A stretch of 64,000 bases of DNA from Chamaecyparis obtusa (Eukaryota; Streptophyta; Pinopsida; Cupressales; Cupressaceae). The stretch spans positions 795,001 to 859,000 of the forward strand of contig BSBK01005648.1 of the NCBI GenBank assembly GCA_027943335.1, read 5' to 3'. Both the position numbers and the translations under genes were made by a program. The notes beneath the pieces were generated by a model that was given only the letters and a program-made list of their open reading frames with translations, did not search any database and had not been told where the DNA came from. This document shows, piece by piece, positions 22,430 through 34,121 of this stretch. Numbering within the stretch: the stretch's first letter is position 1; the number at the start of each line of letters is the position of its first letter.

Positions 22430-23540
22430 CTTAGATGTTTAGAATGAGAAGAGTCTGAACGTGCATTAGAGGAAGTCCATGATGGTATTCGTGGGTCACA
22501 CTCAAATAGTTTAACACTAGCTCAAAAACTTATTAGGGCTGGGTACTATTGGCCTGAAATGGAGAAAGAGTCTATCAAGTTTGCTAAGAACTGTCAAAAG
22601 TGCCTAGTACATGACAACTTAATTCATTCTCCAGGGAGAGATCTAATTCCCTTCACTACACAATGGCCTTTTCATCAATGGGCCTTTGATCTTATAGGAG
22701 CTATACATCCTCATTCTTCTAATGGACATACCCATATAATCACAACTGCAGATTAATTTACAAAATGGGTAGAAGCAGTCCCTTTGACACAAGCAACTGG
22801 AAAACAAATATCTATGTTCATATTGAACTACATCATATGCCGGTATGGTATTCCACATTCTATAATCACATATAATGGTGGACAATTTAAGAACAAAGAC
22901 TTGGATGATTTATGTGCCAAATTCAAGATTACACAACATTGGTCATCTATCTACTATCCTCAAGGGAATGGACAAGCAGAGGCTTCTAACAAGAATCTAT
23001 TGAAAATCTTGCATCGTACAGTTAATAAAATAAGAAGAGACTGGCATCTCATGATCAATCCAGCTCTCTAGGCCTACAAAACAAGTATCATAACACCTAT
23101 TGGGGCTACACCTTTCACTTTAGTTTATGGGTCTAAAGTGGTACTACCTATTGAGGTTGAAATCCCATCACTAAGAATCAGAATGCATGGTCTAGTAACT
23201 GATGATGACTACAGAGTGTCTAGGTTGCAAGAACTTGAACTACTAGATGAGCGCAAACAAGTAGCGTATGATCATCTTAGAGTATATTAGAAGAGAATGT
23301 CTAGAGGTTACAACAAGAAAGTCAAACACAGAGAATTTCAGGTTGGTGATCTAGTCTTGAGAGAAAATCCTAAAAATCAATCACATCAAGAATGCAAGGG
23401 GAAGTTTGAACCCAACTAGCTGGGTCCCTTTTTTATCACTACTATGTTTGGCTCTAGTACCTATCAACTCTCAATGATTAAAGGAGAACAACTCTGAGAA
23501 CCAATCAACATTCTCCATCTGAAGAAATTCTATGCCTAAG
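22430..23540 (+). pseudogene. pol: Tat integrase
   Basis: An HHCC-type zinc region is followed by CQKCLVHDNLIHSPGRDL, the core (WAFDLIGAIHPHSSNGHTH), then PHSIITYNGGQF and GNGQAEASNKNLL. In the second Tat copy the middle motif reads VTDNGG, so here the second catalytic Asp has become Tyr. Stops include TAA after TTAD, TAG at a Trp (NPAL), TAG at a Gln (RVY), TAG at a Trp (FEPN) and a TGA after GEQL that both copies share. Integrase would insert the DNA copy; this one cannot work. No chromodomain follows. Confidence 0.92.
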
Positions 23541-25901
23541 ACATTCAGTCTATGGTAAAATGTCTGGAAAAAATCTTAAAAATTGGAAAAAGTTCAGAAA
23601 AAATGAACATCTTGGTGAAAACCTAGCAATAGGCACCTTGATGATTCACAAAAAAAAGTAAAAAATATCAAAAGTACAAAAAAATTGAAAAATGAAAAAT
23701 ACAAAAAAATGAGAAAAAGAAAAAGTGCCTCAGTGAAAACCTGGAAATAGGCACCCTAGTAGCAAAAATAGAATCTCTACCAAGATGGTGAAAACCCGAC
23801 AAACAGGTGCCACTTGTTTCAAAATGCTCCATCTATCAGTGCAATCTTGGTCTTTCCCAGCTTTCAGTCTTGCTTTAGTTTGTACATATCTCCCGGTTTG
23901 TTTCTACATTCCTATTTTCAATAAGTCGGTCTGTACACCAATCAGCTCAAGCGTCTATATCCTATCAATGTTCAAACTTGGGGGCAATCAAAGTCATATC
24001 CTATGGCCTCCAATGTATCTTAGACGTATCATATCCAGTCAGAGTCCTTTGAAGCTTCATTTGAGTTAGTTAGTCTATCTCGTCTCTAGAAAGGATTTTG
24101 CATCTACAACAACGCAATCAAACATCAAACACAAACTAAAAACAATCTATGCTTTTTACATGCTTTTATCTCCTTGTATGCTTACTGATTCACATTGATA
24201 TTTTTGCATATTTTGTTCCCATGAGCTCTTCGATGATGTCCTTTATAGGATTTAGAGAGTGATCACTGGGGGCATAATCTTTTCTTTGTTTTCTTCTTGT
24301 ATGTGAAAATCTAACAACTTTGGAAATTCTGGATTGAAATGGTGTCCGTCTATAAGAGCCTTTATCTCGAATTGGATGGCCATGAGTACCTCAACCATTG
24401 ATACTCAAAAAATTCAAGGAAGTTTGATCTAACTATTGTCTTTTTTGAGTGAGTTCTTTCTCCTACTGTGAAACGTGATCTTACCTAAGGATGTGAACGA
24501 TAAAGGGTCACTACAGGTAATTCACACTAGATTTAGAATGATCTCTTGATTGCTTGATGTGTTTGTACCACAAGGCATATTCAGGTCATCATGACATTTA
24601 TGCTCTGATGCTTATACAAATTGCTATATCAAAATGGAAATGATATTTAGGTCATCTTGGTGTTTGTGCCTTGGTTCTTATATCTCATCCGACATTCTGA
24701 AAATAAAATCAATATTCATATGTCCATGGTTGCCTAACCAGTGGGCGTTGTATTGATTCTTGTGCATACAAATAGATATTCATATGTCTATGGTTTCATA
24801 ACTAGTGGCCATTGTATTGATTTATCCAGTTACCTAAAAAGTTCAATGATGATAACAAATCGACACATGATCAGTGACTAGGTCCTAGATCCTAGGTTTG
24901 CATTTCATTCTGCCTGTCATTTTGCATTTTGCACTTTGCATGATCTCACAAATTGCTTGAACACTTAAATGATTCTTCAAAAAAAATAAAAAATGCTAAA
25001 CATATCATAAAAGATGAATCTCACATGAAGGTTCTTCCAACGAAACAAGTAGAATCCTTTTTCGGGATCAAAATCAAAATCTGAGATCATTTATCTTGTC
25101 TACTACTTGCATAATCGACCTTCAATCATCATAGAAATCCAGTATTCAACTTAACTGATTATCTTACTTCAAACTATCAAAATTTCAACTTGGTCAACTA
25201 TGGTCAACTATGGTCAACTCATGGTTTAACCTAGTCAAACTTGGTCTTCTAGACCTCCAAACGATGTAGAATGCATTCTCAATTGTGTTTAACCACTTCT
25301 CAAATCAATTAACATGCTTCTGAACTATTCAAATGCTGACTTTTCTTGTCAGATTTCAATTTTTATCCCGAAGGGGGCATGGTATTGCACATCATTCAAA
25401 TTCTGTAATCTAAATTTGAAATCATATCTTTCCTTAGTAATCAAGATGACAACCACGTCTAATTGTTGATTCATCAAAAAGACCTCATCGCTTGGGGAAA
25501 ATCAATCATCGCTCGGAGCATATTAGATTCATTGAGATCCATATCAATCTGGTATTCTCTTAATCTTGTAAACTGTATCAGTCTTTTGTAACCATCGGTT
25601 CATTTGTTTTATTTCCTTGGTTCTTCATAACTAAAGGGTTCAGATGTGATACCAATGTGATTCTTATCGACAATCAGGTTTGGAATCGGTCACTCACTTC
25701 TTCGCAATCATAAGGTTCAGAATCAGGCATTTTGACACTTCTTCGCAATCATCAGTTCATTGTTGTTGTAGTTAACATTATCTTTGGTCATTCAGGACCT
25801 AATATCTTTGAATCTTTGAATCAGTTTCTATCTCATATCATAGTTTCCATTTCATATCAATTTCAATTTCAAACATCAATTTCAACATCATACACAGACT
25901 A
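23541..25901 (+). other. 3' UTR of Tat copy 1
   Basis: About 2.4 kb with no gene-like ORF lies between the integrase end and the PPT hairpin. It holds an A-rich tract with repeated GTGAAAACCTGG-type sequence (23600-23790) and a cluster of GGTCAA motifs (25190-25246). The second Tat copy has the matching region at 60226-62585, so the layout is a family trait. Confidence 0.8.
25190..25246. promoter_or_regulatory. Cluster of GGTCAA (W-box-like) motifs
   Basis: Four GGTC and one AGTCAA motifs occur within about 60 bases; on the minus strand these read TTGACC or TTGACT, the core bound by WRKY factors. A matching cluster occurs in the second Tat copy at 60898-60945. Regulatory activity is inference. 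Confidence 0.4.
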
Positions 25902-25947
25902 TCTTTGAACCACTGCGCTTCACACAACAATTCAAAGAGGGGAAAAA
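25902..25947 (+). other. Polypurine tract with adjoining hairpin, Tat copy 1
   Basis: TCTTTGAA (25902-25909) pairs exactly with TTCAAAGA (25931-25938). The second arm runs straight into GAGGGGAAAAA, the plus-strand primer tract that abuts the 3' LTR at 25948. The same arrangement occurs in Tat copy 2 and in the LARD-like element. Confidence 0.8.
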
Positions 25948-27203
25948 TGTAATACCCCCAAAATGGGCTATAAGTTCATTAACCTCCTATATCGACACAT
26001 CGAATGAAATCAACATCGAAGTCCTAACCTAAGGCACATCTGAACATCATCAAATCCTAATTGATTATCTCAAATTCTGCATTGGGGAATATTCCTAGTA
26101 ATATTCCTATTTATCCTAATTATCTTTAATTTAATGATTATTTGGTGATAAATCTTATTTATGCTAAAGTTTAATTAATTGAATATTCTGAATATTTAAT
26201 TAATTAGATTTAATACTGCCACTTAATCATTTAATTGGATTTAATTATATTTATTCCTAAATTGTATTATTTAAATTTTGACAATAAATCAAATATCTTA
26301 TGACTAATTGATTAAATTCTTATTTAATTAATTAATGTCAATTGTCAAATTTAATAATATAGTTTTGGAATAAAAGTTTGATTTAATAATTGACTAACCC
26401 ATAAATCAATTATTTTATTTTTAAAATCAGTTAAGTTGAGGATAAATCACTTTATTTATTTATTTAATTCATAATTAATTATGCATATCCAAAAAATAGT
26501 TAAGCTTTAAATCAAAAAATCAATTCAAGTTGTTTTAAAAATAAACTCAACTCTCTTTTGAGTTAAAAGATGATCTCAACTTCTGATTTAAATCAAAAAG
26601 CTATTTTTGCATGATTTTTTGTGAGTTAACTATCTTTAATTCCTTGTTGACTCAAAAATCAACCTAAGTGATTTATGGCTTTTTCCATGCATCTCCAAAG
26701 CCCTAGATTTCTATCAAATCAAGGCTCATCTCTTCACAAATCATCTCACAAGTTTGCATACTTACTCTGCCAGAATCAATCCATGAATTTGCACAATCAT
26801 GCTGGTGAATCTACATCTAAAGAATTGAAGCTTCTTTGCAAATCAACAACTTTCATGAGATCAATCTTATTTGCAATTCATTGTAGCTTAATTTGCATAT
26901 TAGTTTTTCATCTAGAATAGATTCATATCAGTTTATTTCATCTTATTGCACAGAAAAACCAAAAAATATAGATTAATTTGCATTCATCTCATATCTAGAT
27001 TTTGCATTCAAATCCTTCGTTTAGGTGTCGTCAAGGTCACTGATCTCGGTCCAATCTGAGAATACATACTCGCACCTACTAGAAGGCAGTAAATAGCTTG
27101 GTTAGATTAGTTTCCATTTCACTGCACGATTTTGATTTCAACTAACCTCTAATGTTTTACTGAAGTGTTGTGTCTACAGCTAGGTACAAAATTCACACAC
27201 ACA
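25948..27203 (+). repeat. 3' LTR of Tat copy 1
   Basis: This 1256-bp, very AT-rich LTR begins TGTAATACCCCC and ends ACACACACA, followed by TSD CCATG. It keeps the segment lost from the 5' LTR. Its sequence from about 26367 matches 12936-13796 with scattered substitutions. Confidence 0.93.
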
Positions 27204-27208
27204 CCATG

Positions 27209-29207
27209 TTGTAACTACATTATTGATCAAATACATCAAGATTAGGGTGTTTCAACCTTTGATTCTTAGAATTTAATTATCTTATATTTGATATTAATTA
27301 TTATTTCCAAAGTTCTAAATTTCTAAGTTATCAAATCACTTTGTGGGACCTATTGGTGAGGTGGCATTTCTACATGATAAGTGATGAATATGATAGGGTA
27401 CCCATTTTTTAGGAAGTTGAGAACCCACTTTAGAAGACCTACATTTGTGGCTAACTTGGTGGAATTTCTCATAAGTTTGGACATGTCAAGTCTATGATAT
27501 ACTATGACAATTTTTCATGGTATGTTATGCTAGCTATAAGAGTTAATATTGATTGTTGTTATTTCTCACTATGACGGTGTAAAAGTCTTACTTGATATTT
27601 TGAATGACATGTAAGGGTAAAAAATATTTTATAATTAGCAATTGAATAGATGAAGGAACCTTTAATGTTGAGTGGTAGCCATTTATGAGGAAGCAACTAT
27701 TGAAAATGGAAAATATCATAATTTATGGGTACTAACCGTGATAGGATGTCATATTGGACTCTTGTACTTTCACTTATTGTTGATAATATAACTGAGTTGT
27801 GTTCAGGGTGTGTGTATTTTCTCAAATGATATAACCACAATGTTATGGTATTACATTGGATATTTTAATTACTTTTCATGTACATCTAAATTTGTAGGTC
27901 TAATAGTTTTAAGGGTGAGGAATTTTTGTGATTGTCTCCTTCTTAGATTGATGTAGGAAGATTTTTCGCACACTCAATGTCCTCTTAACTTATATCAAAG
28001 CGTATATAGTTTTGTTTCCTTTTGTTCAAATGAAAATTTTTATTACTTTAATCTTAGTTTTAGTGGGGTTTTATAGAATAATATTTTTTACAATTGTAAA
28101 ATAAATATAATGCCTGACAGAATCAAAATGGAGAAGTTTAATGGTAAAAATATTGAATTACAAAAGATGAAAATGGAGAATATGATCTTCTATAAAGATA
28201 CGTGGGATGCAATATCTAGTACAAAAAAACCAACAAGACCCAAGATAATCAAAATTTGATAGATTGAAATAATAATGGTTTTAAAAGACTTTATTGGTTG
28301 ATTTGGTGCTCCTAAATTTTCATGAAGACAATACTAAAAAAAATGTTTTTAATAAGCTTCAAGATTTTTATAATCAAGTTGAATACTTGGTGAACAAGTT
28401 ACTCTTGTGAAAGAAGTTATATTAAGAGAACTGAAGTTTATGCATTTGTAGGAACCTAGTGTTAGGTATCAAGAAGGGGGAAGGTTGGAGGTTGAGATCC
28501 CTAAGGTATCATGTAATTGAAAGAAGATGATGGGAAAATAATAAAGTCAAAGGTTTAAGAAGGAAAAATTAACTATGAATGGAAGCAATGTGGGGTTTAA
28601 AATAGTAAGGAAGTTAGAATTACAATTGGGAATGAGATGGAGAAAAGGAAGTATAAGAAAAATGGTGGACTTAACACTAAGGTCTAGTTACTAGATTCCA
28701 TTCTCTTAGAGGGAAATCCTCCTAGGGGAATATGGAGAGAAGGAGATGAGGGCCAATGGAATGAAAAATGAAAGGAACAAGAAATTATGGAGAATGGAAA
28801 CCATGGGACTTTACCACTTTTTAGTCATTCCTTTTAAGGGTATACACCTAATAAAGAAACATAAGGGAATAGGTTTAATGGGTCTCCATTTATTTTTGGA
28901 ACTCTAGAATGATACATTATAGTTATTAGGTACCCCAAAAGGATTGGAGACTTTTAAACTTAGTCCCTCTCTCATAGGTTTTTTCACACACTTGGTGCTT
29001 AATAAGATAAAATAAAGCTAGGAGGGGTAGAAGTTGGGATTTTGGAACCTAGAAACCTAAGCATTGGTTCTTAGGTTTTAGGTCCATCCACAAGCTCATA
29101 GCCCAAGGAAGTAAAAAACATAACAAAAACAAAGACTCTATATTAAATAACTAACCCATAAAACACATTGTGAGATAAATAGAAACATTACCAGGAGGAA
29201 TTAGATA
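27209..29207. other. Unassigned flank between Tat copy 1 and the chromovirus
   Basis: AT-rich sequence without intact genes. A decayed Copia gag fragment is listed separately. TTATATCAAAGC near 27993 may be its degenerate primer site, in which case sequence upstream could be an old LTR. No partner LTR is visible. Confidence 0.5.
28110..28440 (+). pseudogene. gag: Decayed Ty1/Copia gag remnant
   Basis: From the ATG at 28110 the frame reads MPDRIKMEKFNGKN, then a WKMKM-like segment (LQKMKMENMIFYKDTWDAIS). After frameshifts it continues with NKLQDFYNQVEYLVNKLLL. The Copia gag pattern is KFxGxNYxxWKxKM...LWxxLxxxYxxxxLxNKLxLxxxLYxL, and both halves match in order. Stops and frameshifts abound, and protease and pol are absent nearby. 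This is an old fragment, cut off by the later chromovirus insertion or lost. Confidence 0.6.
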
Positions 29208-29212
29208 AAATT

Positions 29213-29972
29213 TGACGTGGGAGCATCTTGGGTTCATGGCAATCTTGCATCAACCAAAAATAATTCTTTGTTATTTTGTCCTTCTTTTCCTATTGGAGAG
29301 ATTGTGCTAGTCTATTGTCATTTGTTCAAGATAGCATGTGATATCTTAAATTCTTATTCTAGACCTACTAGGGATCATCTTCCTATGATTGCACCTCATG
29401 TTGTTTGTTTCTATTTGATATATGATTTATTTTTTGTATGTGGGTAACATGTTCATTTCTTGCTTGGACCTATTTAGAGATTTGATGTGTGGTCACTAAT
29501 ATTTGGATTTCAACCATTATGATCAGAGCACATGGTTTATGGATTTCCTTTGCATCATTTCCTATGAGCGTACATCTTGTTGTTTCCTTTCATGGATCTT
29601 TGATTAATTTTTGGGTCAGACCTATTTGTTGTACACATTTCCTTCTTCAGGAATGTAATTCTCTTTTGGTCAACCTATAGAAGTGTTTCCTATATGTAAT
29701 AACTCTATGTATCTTGAGAAGTAAGCTTTGTTGGTTCAGAGAACCTAGATCTGAGACTTTGGTAGATCAAAATTAAGATCTGAGATTCATTTCATTGTAT
29801 TTGGTTGTAATTGGGAAGGACTTATAGTCTGACATGTATGTTGGTTGATCTCTAAAGAAATACATTGGATCATACATTCTCTCTCTAGATTTGTGTTTTG
29901 TTTCCCTATGTTACTCTTAGTTGTGAGGTTGGGCATCTCCTTTGGGGATTCTCCCTATTTGGCACTACGTCA
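29213..29972 (+). repeat. 5' LTR of the chromovirus
   Basis: This 760-bp LTR starts TGACGTGGGAGCATC and ends GGCACTACGTCA. It matches 52125-52884 end to end with scattered substitutions and has the same length. Confidence 0.93.
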
Positions 29973-29974
29973 GG

Positions 29975-29990
29975 TGGTATCAAAGAAAGG
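29975..29990 (+). other. Primer-binding site of the chromovirus
   Basis: TGGTATCAAAGAAAGG starts two bases after the 5' LTR. TGGTATCA-AG fits the initiator tRNA-Met complement (TGGTATCAGAGC) with changes, as used by plant chromoviruses. Confidence 0.75.
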
Positions 29991-30072
29991 TTTTTTTTTT
30001 AGCAAGCCCTAGTTTAATTGGTTGTAGGGTGGAAAATTGTGATATGGCCTACAATTACAGAGGATTGCAAAA

Positions 30073-31080
30073 ATGGTTCGTGGAAGGAGAGATGTTGATC
30101 CTTCTATGATGGATTTTCTAAGACAAATTTCTTCTAGGCTTGACGCTGTTGAGAAAACCCAAAGAAGAGGAAGACCTATTGAAGATGTTAGTGAAGATGA
30201 AGCTGAAGAAGTAGAAGAAGGAGCATAATAAGCCATTGTTCTTGAATAAGGTGAAGAAAGATTCATGAGAGCTTTAACAAGTGTGAATGCTAAACCACAT
30301 TTCAATCCTCCTGAATATAATGGAAAGTTGGATTTAGATGAATTGTTGGACTAGATCTCTAAAATAGAGAAATATTTTGAATATGAAGACACATCTGCAA
30401 ATAATAAGGTAAATATTTTTGGTACAAAATTGAAAGGACGTGCATATTTGTGGTGGGAACATGTGCATCTTGATCAAAAGACAAGAGGAAAAGAAAAGAT
30501 CAAGATATGTGATAAGATGGTAGACAAATCTAAGGGTAAATTCTTGTTGGGTGATTATCAAGTTAGTTTGTTGAGAAGAATGCAAAATTTGAAACAAAGG
30601 GACGCCATTGTGAAAGATTATTCTAAATAATTCTATAGATTGGATATCATATTTGGACATATGGATGATGAAGTTGAAAGAATTGCAAGGTACCTGCATG
30701 GGTCTAGAACTTCTATACAAGATGAAATTAGTTTGGTCAAGATGAATAGCATTGAAGAATCCTATCAATTTGCATTAAAGGGAGAAGAGAAGCTAAACAA
30801 AAGGCATGAGAAGAGGCAGAGAGGCAAAGGTCATATATTTTCTAGATGAAGAGGTAGATCTTATGGAGAAAGTAGTAGATCCAATCAGGATAAAAAAAAT
30901 CAAGATAGAGGTAAATCAGAATTGAAGGGAGAAATTTCATACCAAGGAAGAGGAAGTTATTCAAGAGGTAGTTACCCTAGAGGTAATGATCATAAGAGAG
31001 AATATAGAACCCAATTTAAGGGAACTTGTTTTAAGTATGGTGAAGAAGGAAATAGGGCATTTGAATGTAAGAAAGATGGT
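30073..31080 (+). pseudogene. gag: Chromovirus gag, broken
   Basis: The ATG at 30073 begins MVRGRRDVDPSMMDFLRQIS, followed by an acidic segment ending in TAA at 30226. The capsid region continues with FNPPEYNGKLDLDELLD, KIEKYFEYED, GTKLKGRAYLWWEHV and YCRLD-like sequence (FYRLDIIFGHMDDEVERIARYLHG). This is the Ty3/Gypsy Retrotrans_gag pattern. An Arg/Gly/Ser-rich stretch leads to a degenerate zinc knuckle (CFKYGEEGNRAFEC), where one Cys and the His are lost. In-frame stops lie near 30352, 30628 and 30847. Gag would build the particle. Confidence 0.9.
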
Positions 31081-32846
31081 AGTGCTAGTAGGAATGCACT
31101 TATACAAGAAGAATCACCCAATTCAATGAACAAACCAAAAGTTGGTAAAAACTTGATGATTAGTAGAGCTTTGTGGAATGAAGGAACTAATGAGGACCCT
31201 TTGAGGAGAGGCTTATTCAAAACTAGATGTAAAGTTGTTGGAAATTTTTGCAAGGTGATCATTGATAGTGGAATTTTAGAAAATTTGGCATTAGAAGAAC
31301 TAGTTACAAAATTGCAGTTACCGAGGATGAAGCACCATAAGCCATATCAGATTGCTTGGATCAAGGATGAGCATAAGATTTTAGTAAGTGAATAATGTCT
31401 TGTGAAATTTAAGATTGCATATTATCATGATGAATTTATTTGTGATATTATGTCAATGGATTATTGTCTCTTGTTAGGTAGAGCATGGAAGTATGATAGA
31501 CAAGCTATATATGATGGTTGATTGAATATGTATACTATTGTGGCTAATAGGAAGAAACAAAATTTGTTACCTCTGGTAGAAGAATATAAGAATGATAATT
31601 GCACTACTGTTAGAGTTTTTTTGGTTGAAGGAAAACAATTCATAAAGGATTTGAAGAAGAGTGATGTAATCTATGCTTTGATTCCTAATAGACTGGTTGT
31701 GAAGACAGAGGATGATTTACCATTGGAGGTTAAAGAATTTTTGACAAAATTTCAAGATATCATTTTAGATAATATACATGATGGGTTAACTCGTGTTAGA
31801 AGAATCAGTAATTACATGGATCTGATATCGAGAGTTAGTTTACCTAATAAGGCACCTCACTGATTGACACCTATAGAGAATTAAGCATTGAATAGGTAAG
31901 TTCAAGAATTGTTGCAGAAGGGTTTGATAATAGAAAGTTTGATTTTGTGTGCAGTACCACTTGTGTTGGCACCTAAGAAGAGTGAAGAATGGAGGATGTG
32001 TATAGATTCAAGAGATATAAATAGGATCACAGTGAAATACCAGTTTCCCTTGCCTATGATGGATAATATCATGGATTGTTTGAGTAGAGAAAAGTACTTT
32101 ACCAAGATTGATTTAAAGAGTTTCTATCATCATATATGAATCACATACGAAGATGAATGATGCTTTCAAGAAAAAGGAAGGTTTGTATGAATGGTTGGTT
32201 ATGCCTTTTGGTTTGACTAATACACCTAGTACTTTTATGAGGCTAATGAATGAGGTCTTGAAGAAATTCGTAGGTAAGTTTGTGATTGTTTACTTGGTTC
32301 ACATTATGATATTAAGTAAGAATAAGGAAGATCATTTTTTGCATCTAAGACAAGTATTGCAAAGATTGAAAGAGGAAAACTTGTTGGTTAACTTAAAAAA
32401 ATGTTCTTTCATGAAGGAAGAGATAGTGTACTTGGGTTTTATGATTTTAGCTAAAGGTTTGAAGATGGATCTTGAGAAAGTTAGAGAAATTTTGGAATGG
32501 CTTGTACCGGAGAATGCTAGTGAAGTCAGATATTTTCATGGATTGGAAAGTTTCTATCGAAAGCTCATAAGGAACTTTAGTTCCATTTGTAATGCTATGA
32601 CAAAGACAATGAGAGGAGACAAAAAATATTTCAAGTGGACACATGGAGCTAACCAAATTTTTGAGGCCTTGAAGCATAAGGTAGTTGAATTATCGATACT
32701 AGCTTTACTTGATTTCTCTAAAGTATTTCAAGTTGATTGTGATGCAAGTGGAAGTGCAATCAGAGCAATATTGAGTCAAGAAGGTAAACCTGTTGCTTTT
32801 TACAATGAGAAATTGAATGATGCTAAGAGGAAGTATTCATTCTATG
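31081..32846 (+). pseudogene. pol: Chromovirus protease, RT and start of RNase H
   Basis: Protease: VVGNFCKVIIDSGILENLA (catalytic DSG) and CDIMSMDYCLLLGRAW. RT: GLIIESLILCAVPLVLAPKK, WRMCIDSRDINRITVKYQFP, YFTKIDLKSFYHHI, then LVMPFGLTNTPSTFMRLMN. The catalytic YxDD position reads YLVHIM, so the active site is lost. RNase H begins near 32640 (KWTHGANQIFEALK, FQVDCDASGSAIRAILSQ). The frame is cut at Tyr of SFY by the LARD-like element at 32847 and resumes at 43301. Stops occur near 31393, 31861 and 32137. Confidence 0.92.
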
Positions 32847-34074
32847 TGTGATCAATGAAAACCTAACCTATTCAGAAAAAGCAAAAAATTCAAACATTAG
32901 CCTAACAAAATATTCCTAGCATATAGTAAAAAAAATTCGTAAAGACACTCAGATAGAGCTTAAACAGGAGCACCCTGTCACCGTTTGATTTGCTCTTGAT
33001 TTAGGGATGTGGGTGTGCCCTCAAAACACTTGGAGCATGTCCCTAATGTAGATTAGGAAGGTTTAGGACCAAATAGGGACCATGGGAACCCCATAGTGGC
33101 ACAAAATTAGGTATTGAACACCTGATTTTCCCCTAGAACCGCAAGGAGCCTAATGAAGCTAAAATACAGATTAAGCTAAGAATGATTATGCTAGATTGAT
33201 TTTAAGCCCAAATATGAGTGTGGTGTGATGAAATGCTATGCAAAACAATGAAATAAACTAGGTTAATCCATTAATGCTAAGCTAATATGTGAGTTAAAAA
33301 GCTTAGAAATGAACTAAATCTAACAATTAGGATTTAAGCTAATATGATCTAGAAGCAAATTAACATGAAAACATTAATTAATATGATTATGTGAATTGGT
33401 ATTTTTCTCTTGGAAGTGAGCGTATTTATAGGATTTTAGGAAGGGCTTGGGTTAGGAAGGGGAGTTGGGTTAGAGTCAGGGTTAGGGGTAGAGTTTGGGT
33501 TTGAGTTTGAGGTAAGGTTAGATGGATGAGGGTTAAGGGTTTCTCAAACATGTGTGAGAAACACTAGGGAAGAGTGCCTAGGGAACCAAGGTGAAAGAGG
33601 AGACATGGGCTTCATTATGAGGCTATAAGAGCCTTAATAAGGGTGCAAGAAGCTATTAATGAGTCTGTAAGGCTCATTAATGAGGGGGTTTGACCAAAAT
33701 TCAAAGGAGGGCCGGTTAGACTAAGAGGGTTAGGAATCACCCTCTAATTAGGTTTAGGAAGATTTTAGGAAAGGGTAGAAGGGTTTAGGGTTGTCTAGAA
33801 GATTCTAGGGTTTTAGGCTTTAAATAAATATTTAATTTATTTAAGGATTGTGACATTATTTATTAAATAGTGATTTAATAAATAGGGGGAAAATCATTTA
33901 AATTTGATTTAAATATTTTTGGGAGGGATTCTTTAATTAAATGTCTTTAATTAAAATAGGAGAGGATAATGGTGTAAAAATTAATTAATTAATTAATTAA
34001 TTAATAATGGTGTCATCAGGGGTTTTTGTAAAATAAAATATTTTTATTTAGCAAAGGGTTTTTAGGTGTCTACA
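32847..34074 (-). repeat. 3' LTR of the LARD-like element
   Basis: This 1228-bp LTR reads TGTGATCAATG...GTCTACA on the plus strand. It contains degenerate GGGTTAG-type runs (33460-33540) and an ATTA microsatellite (33985-34010). It matches 42083-43295 with substitutions and small indels. Confidence 0.92.
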
Positions 34075-34121
34075 TTTTTCCCCTCTTTGATGTGATGCCA
34101 CAAGTGGCATGGCATCAAAGA
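34075..34121 (-). other. Polypurine tract with hairpin, LARD-like element
   Basis: The minus strand reads AAAGAGGGGAAAAA up to the LTR. Beside it TCTTTGATG (34084-34092) pairs exactly with CATCAAAGA (34113-34121). Inside that, ATGCCAC (34095-34101) pairs with GTGGCAT (34104-34110). The outer arm overlaps the purine tract. Confidence 0.8.

Larger units (their letters stand above)
12916..27203 (+). mobile_element. Ty3/Gypsy retrotransposon, Tat type, full-length but decayed
   Basis: LTRs start TGTAATACCCC and end ACACACACA, with TSD CCATG at 12911-12915 and 27204-27208. The order after the primer site is gag, protease, a long linker, RT, RNase H, a second (archaeal-type) RNase H, then integrase. 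The second RNase H before integrase, the long leader and the long 3' UTR mark the Tat lineage. The 14.3-kb length includes a 2.3-kb leader and a 2.4-kb 3' UTR. Many in-frame stops show it is inactive. A close relative lies on the minus strand from 58950 to the window end. Confidence 0.95.

Noticed and set aside
29217..29680. Plus-strand ORFs of 76 and 63 codons
   Set aside because: They lie wholly within the chromovirus 5' LTR and are not kept in the 3' LTR.
33460..33545. Telomere-like GGGTTAGGGTT runs in the LARD-like LTR
   Set aside because: The units are irregular, occur in both LTRs of one element and are not an interstitial telomere array.
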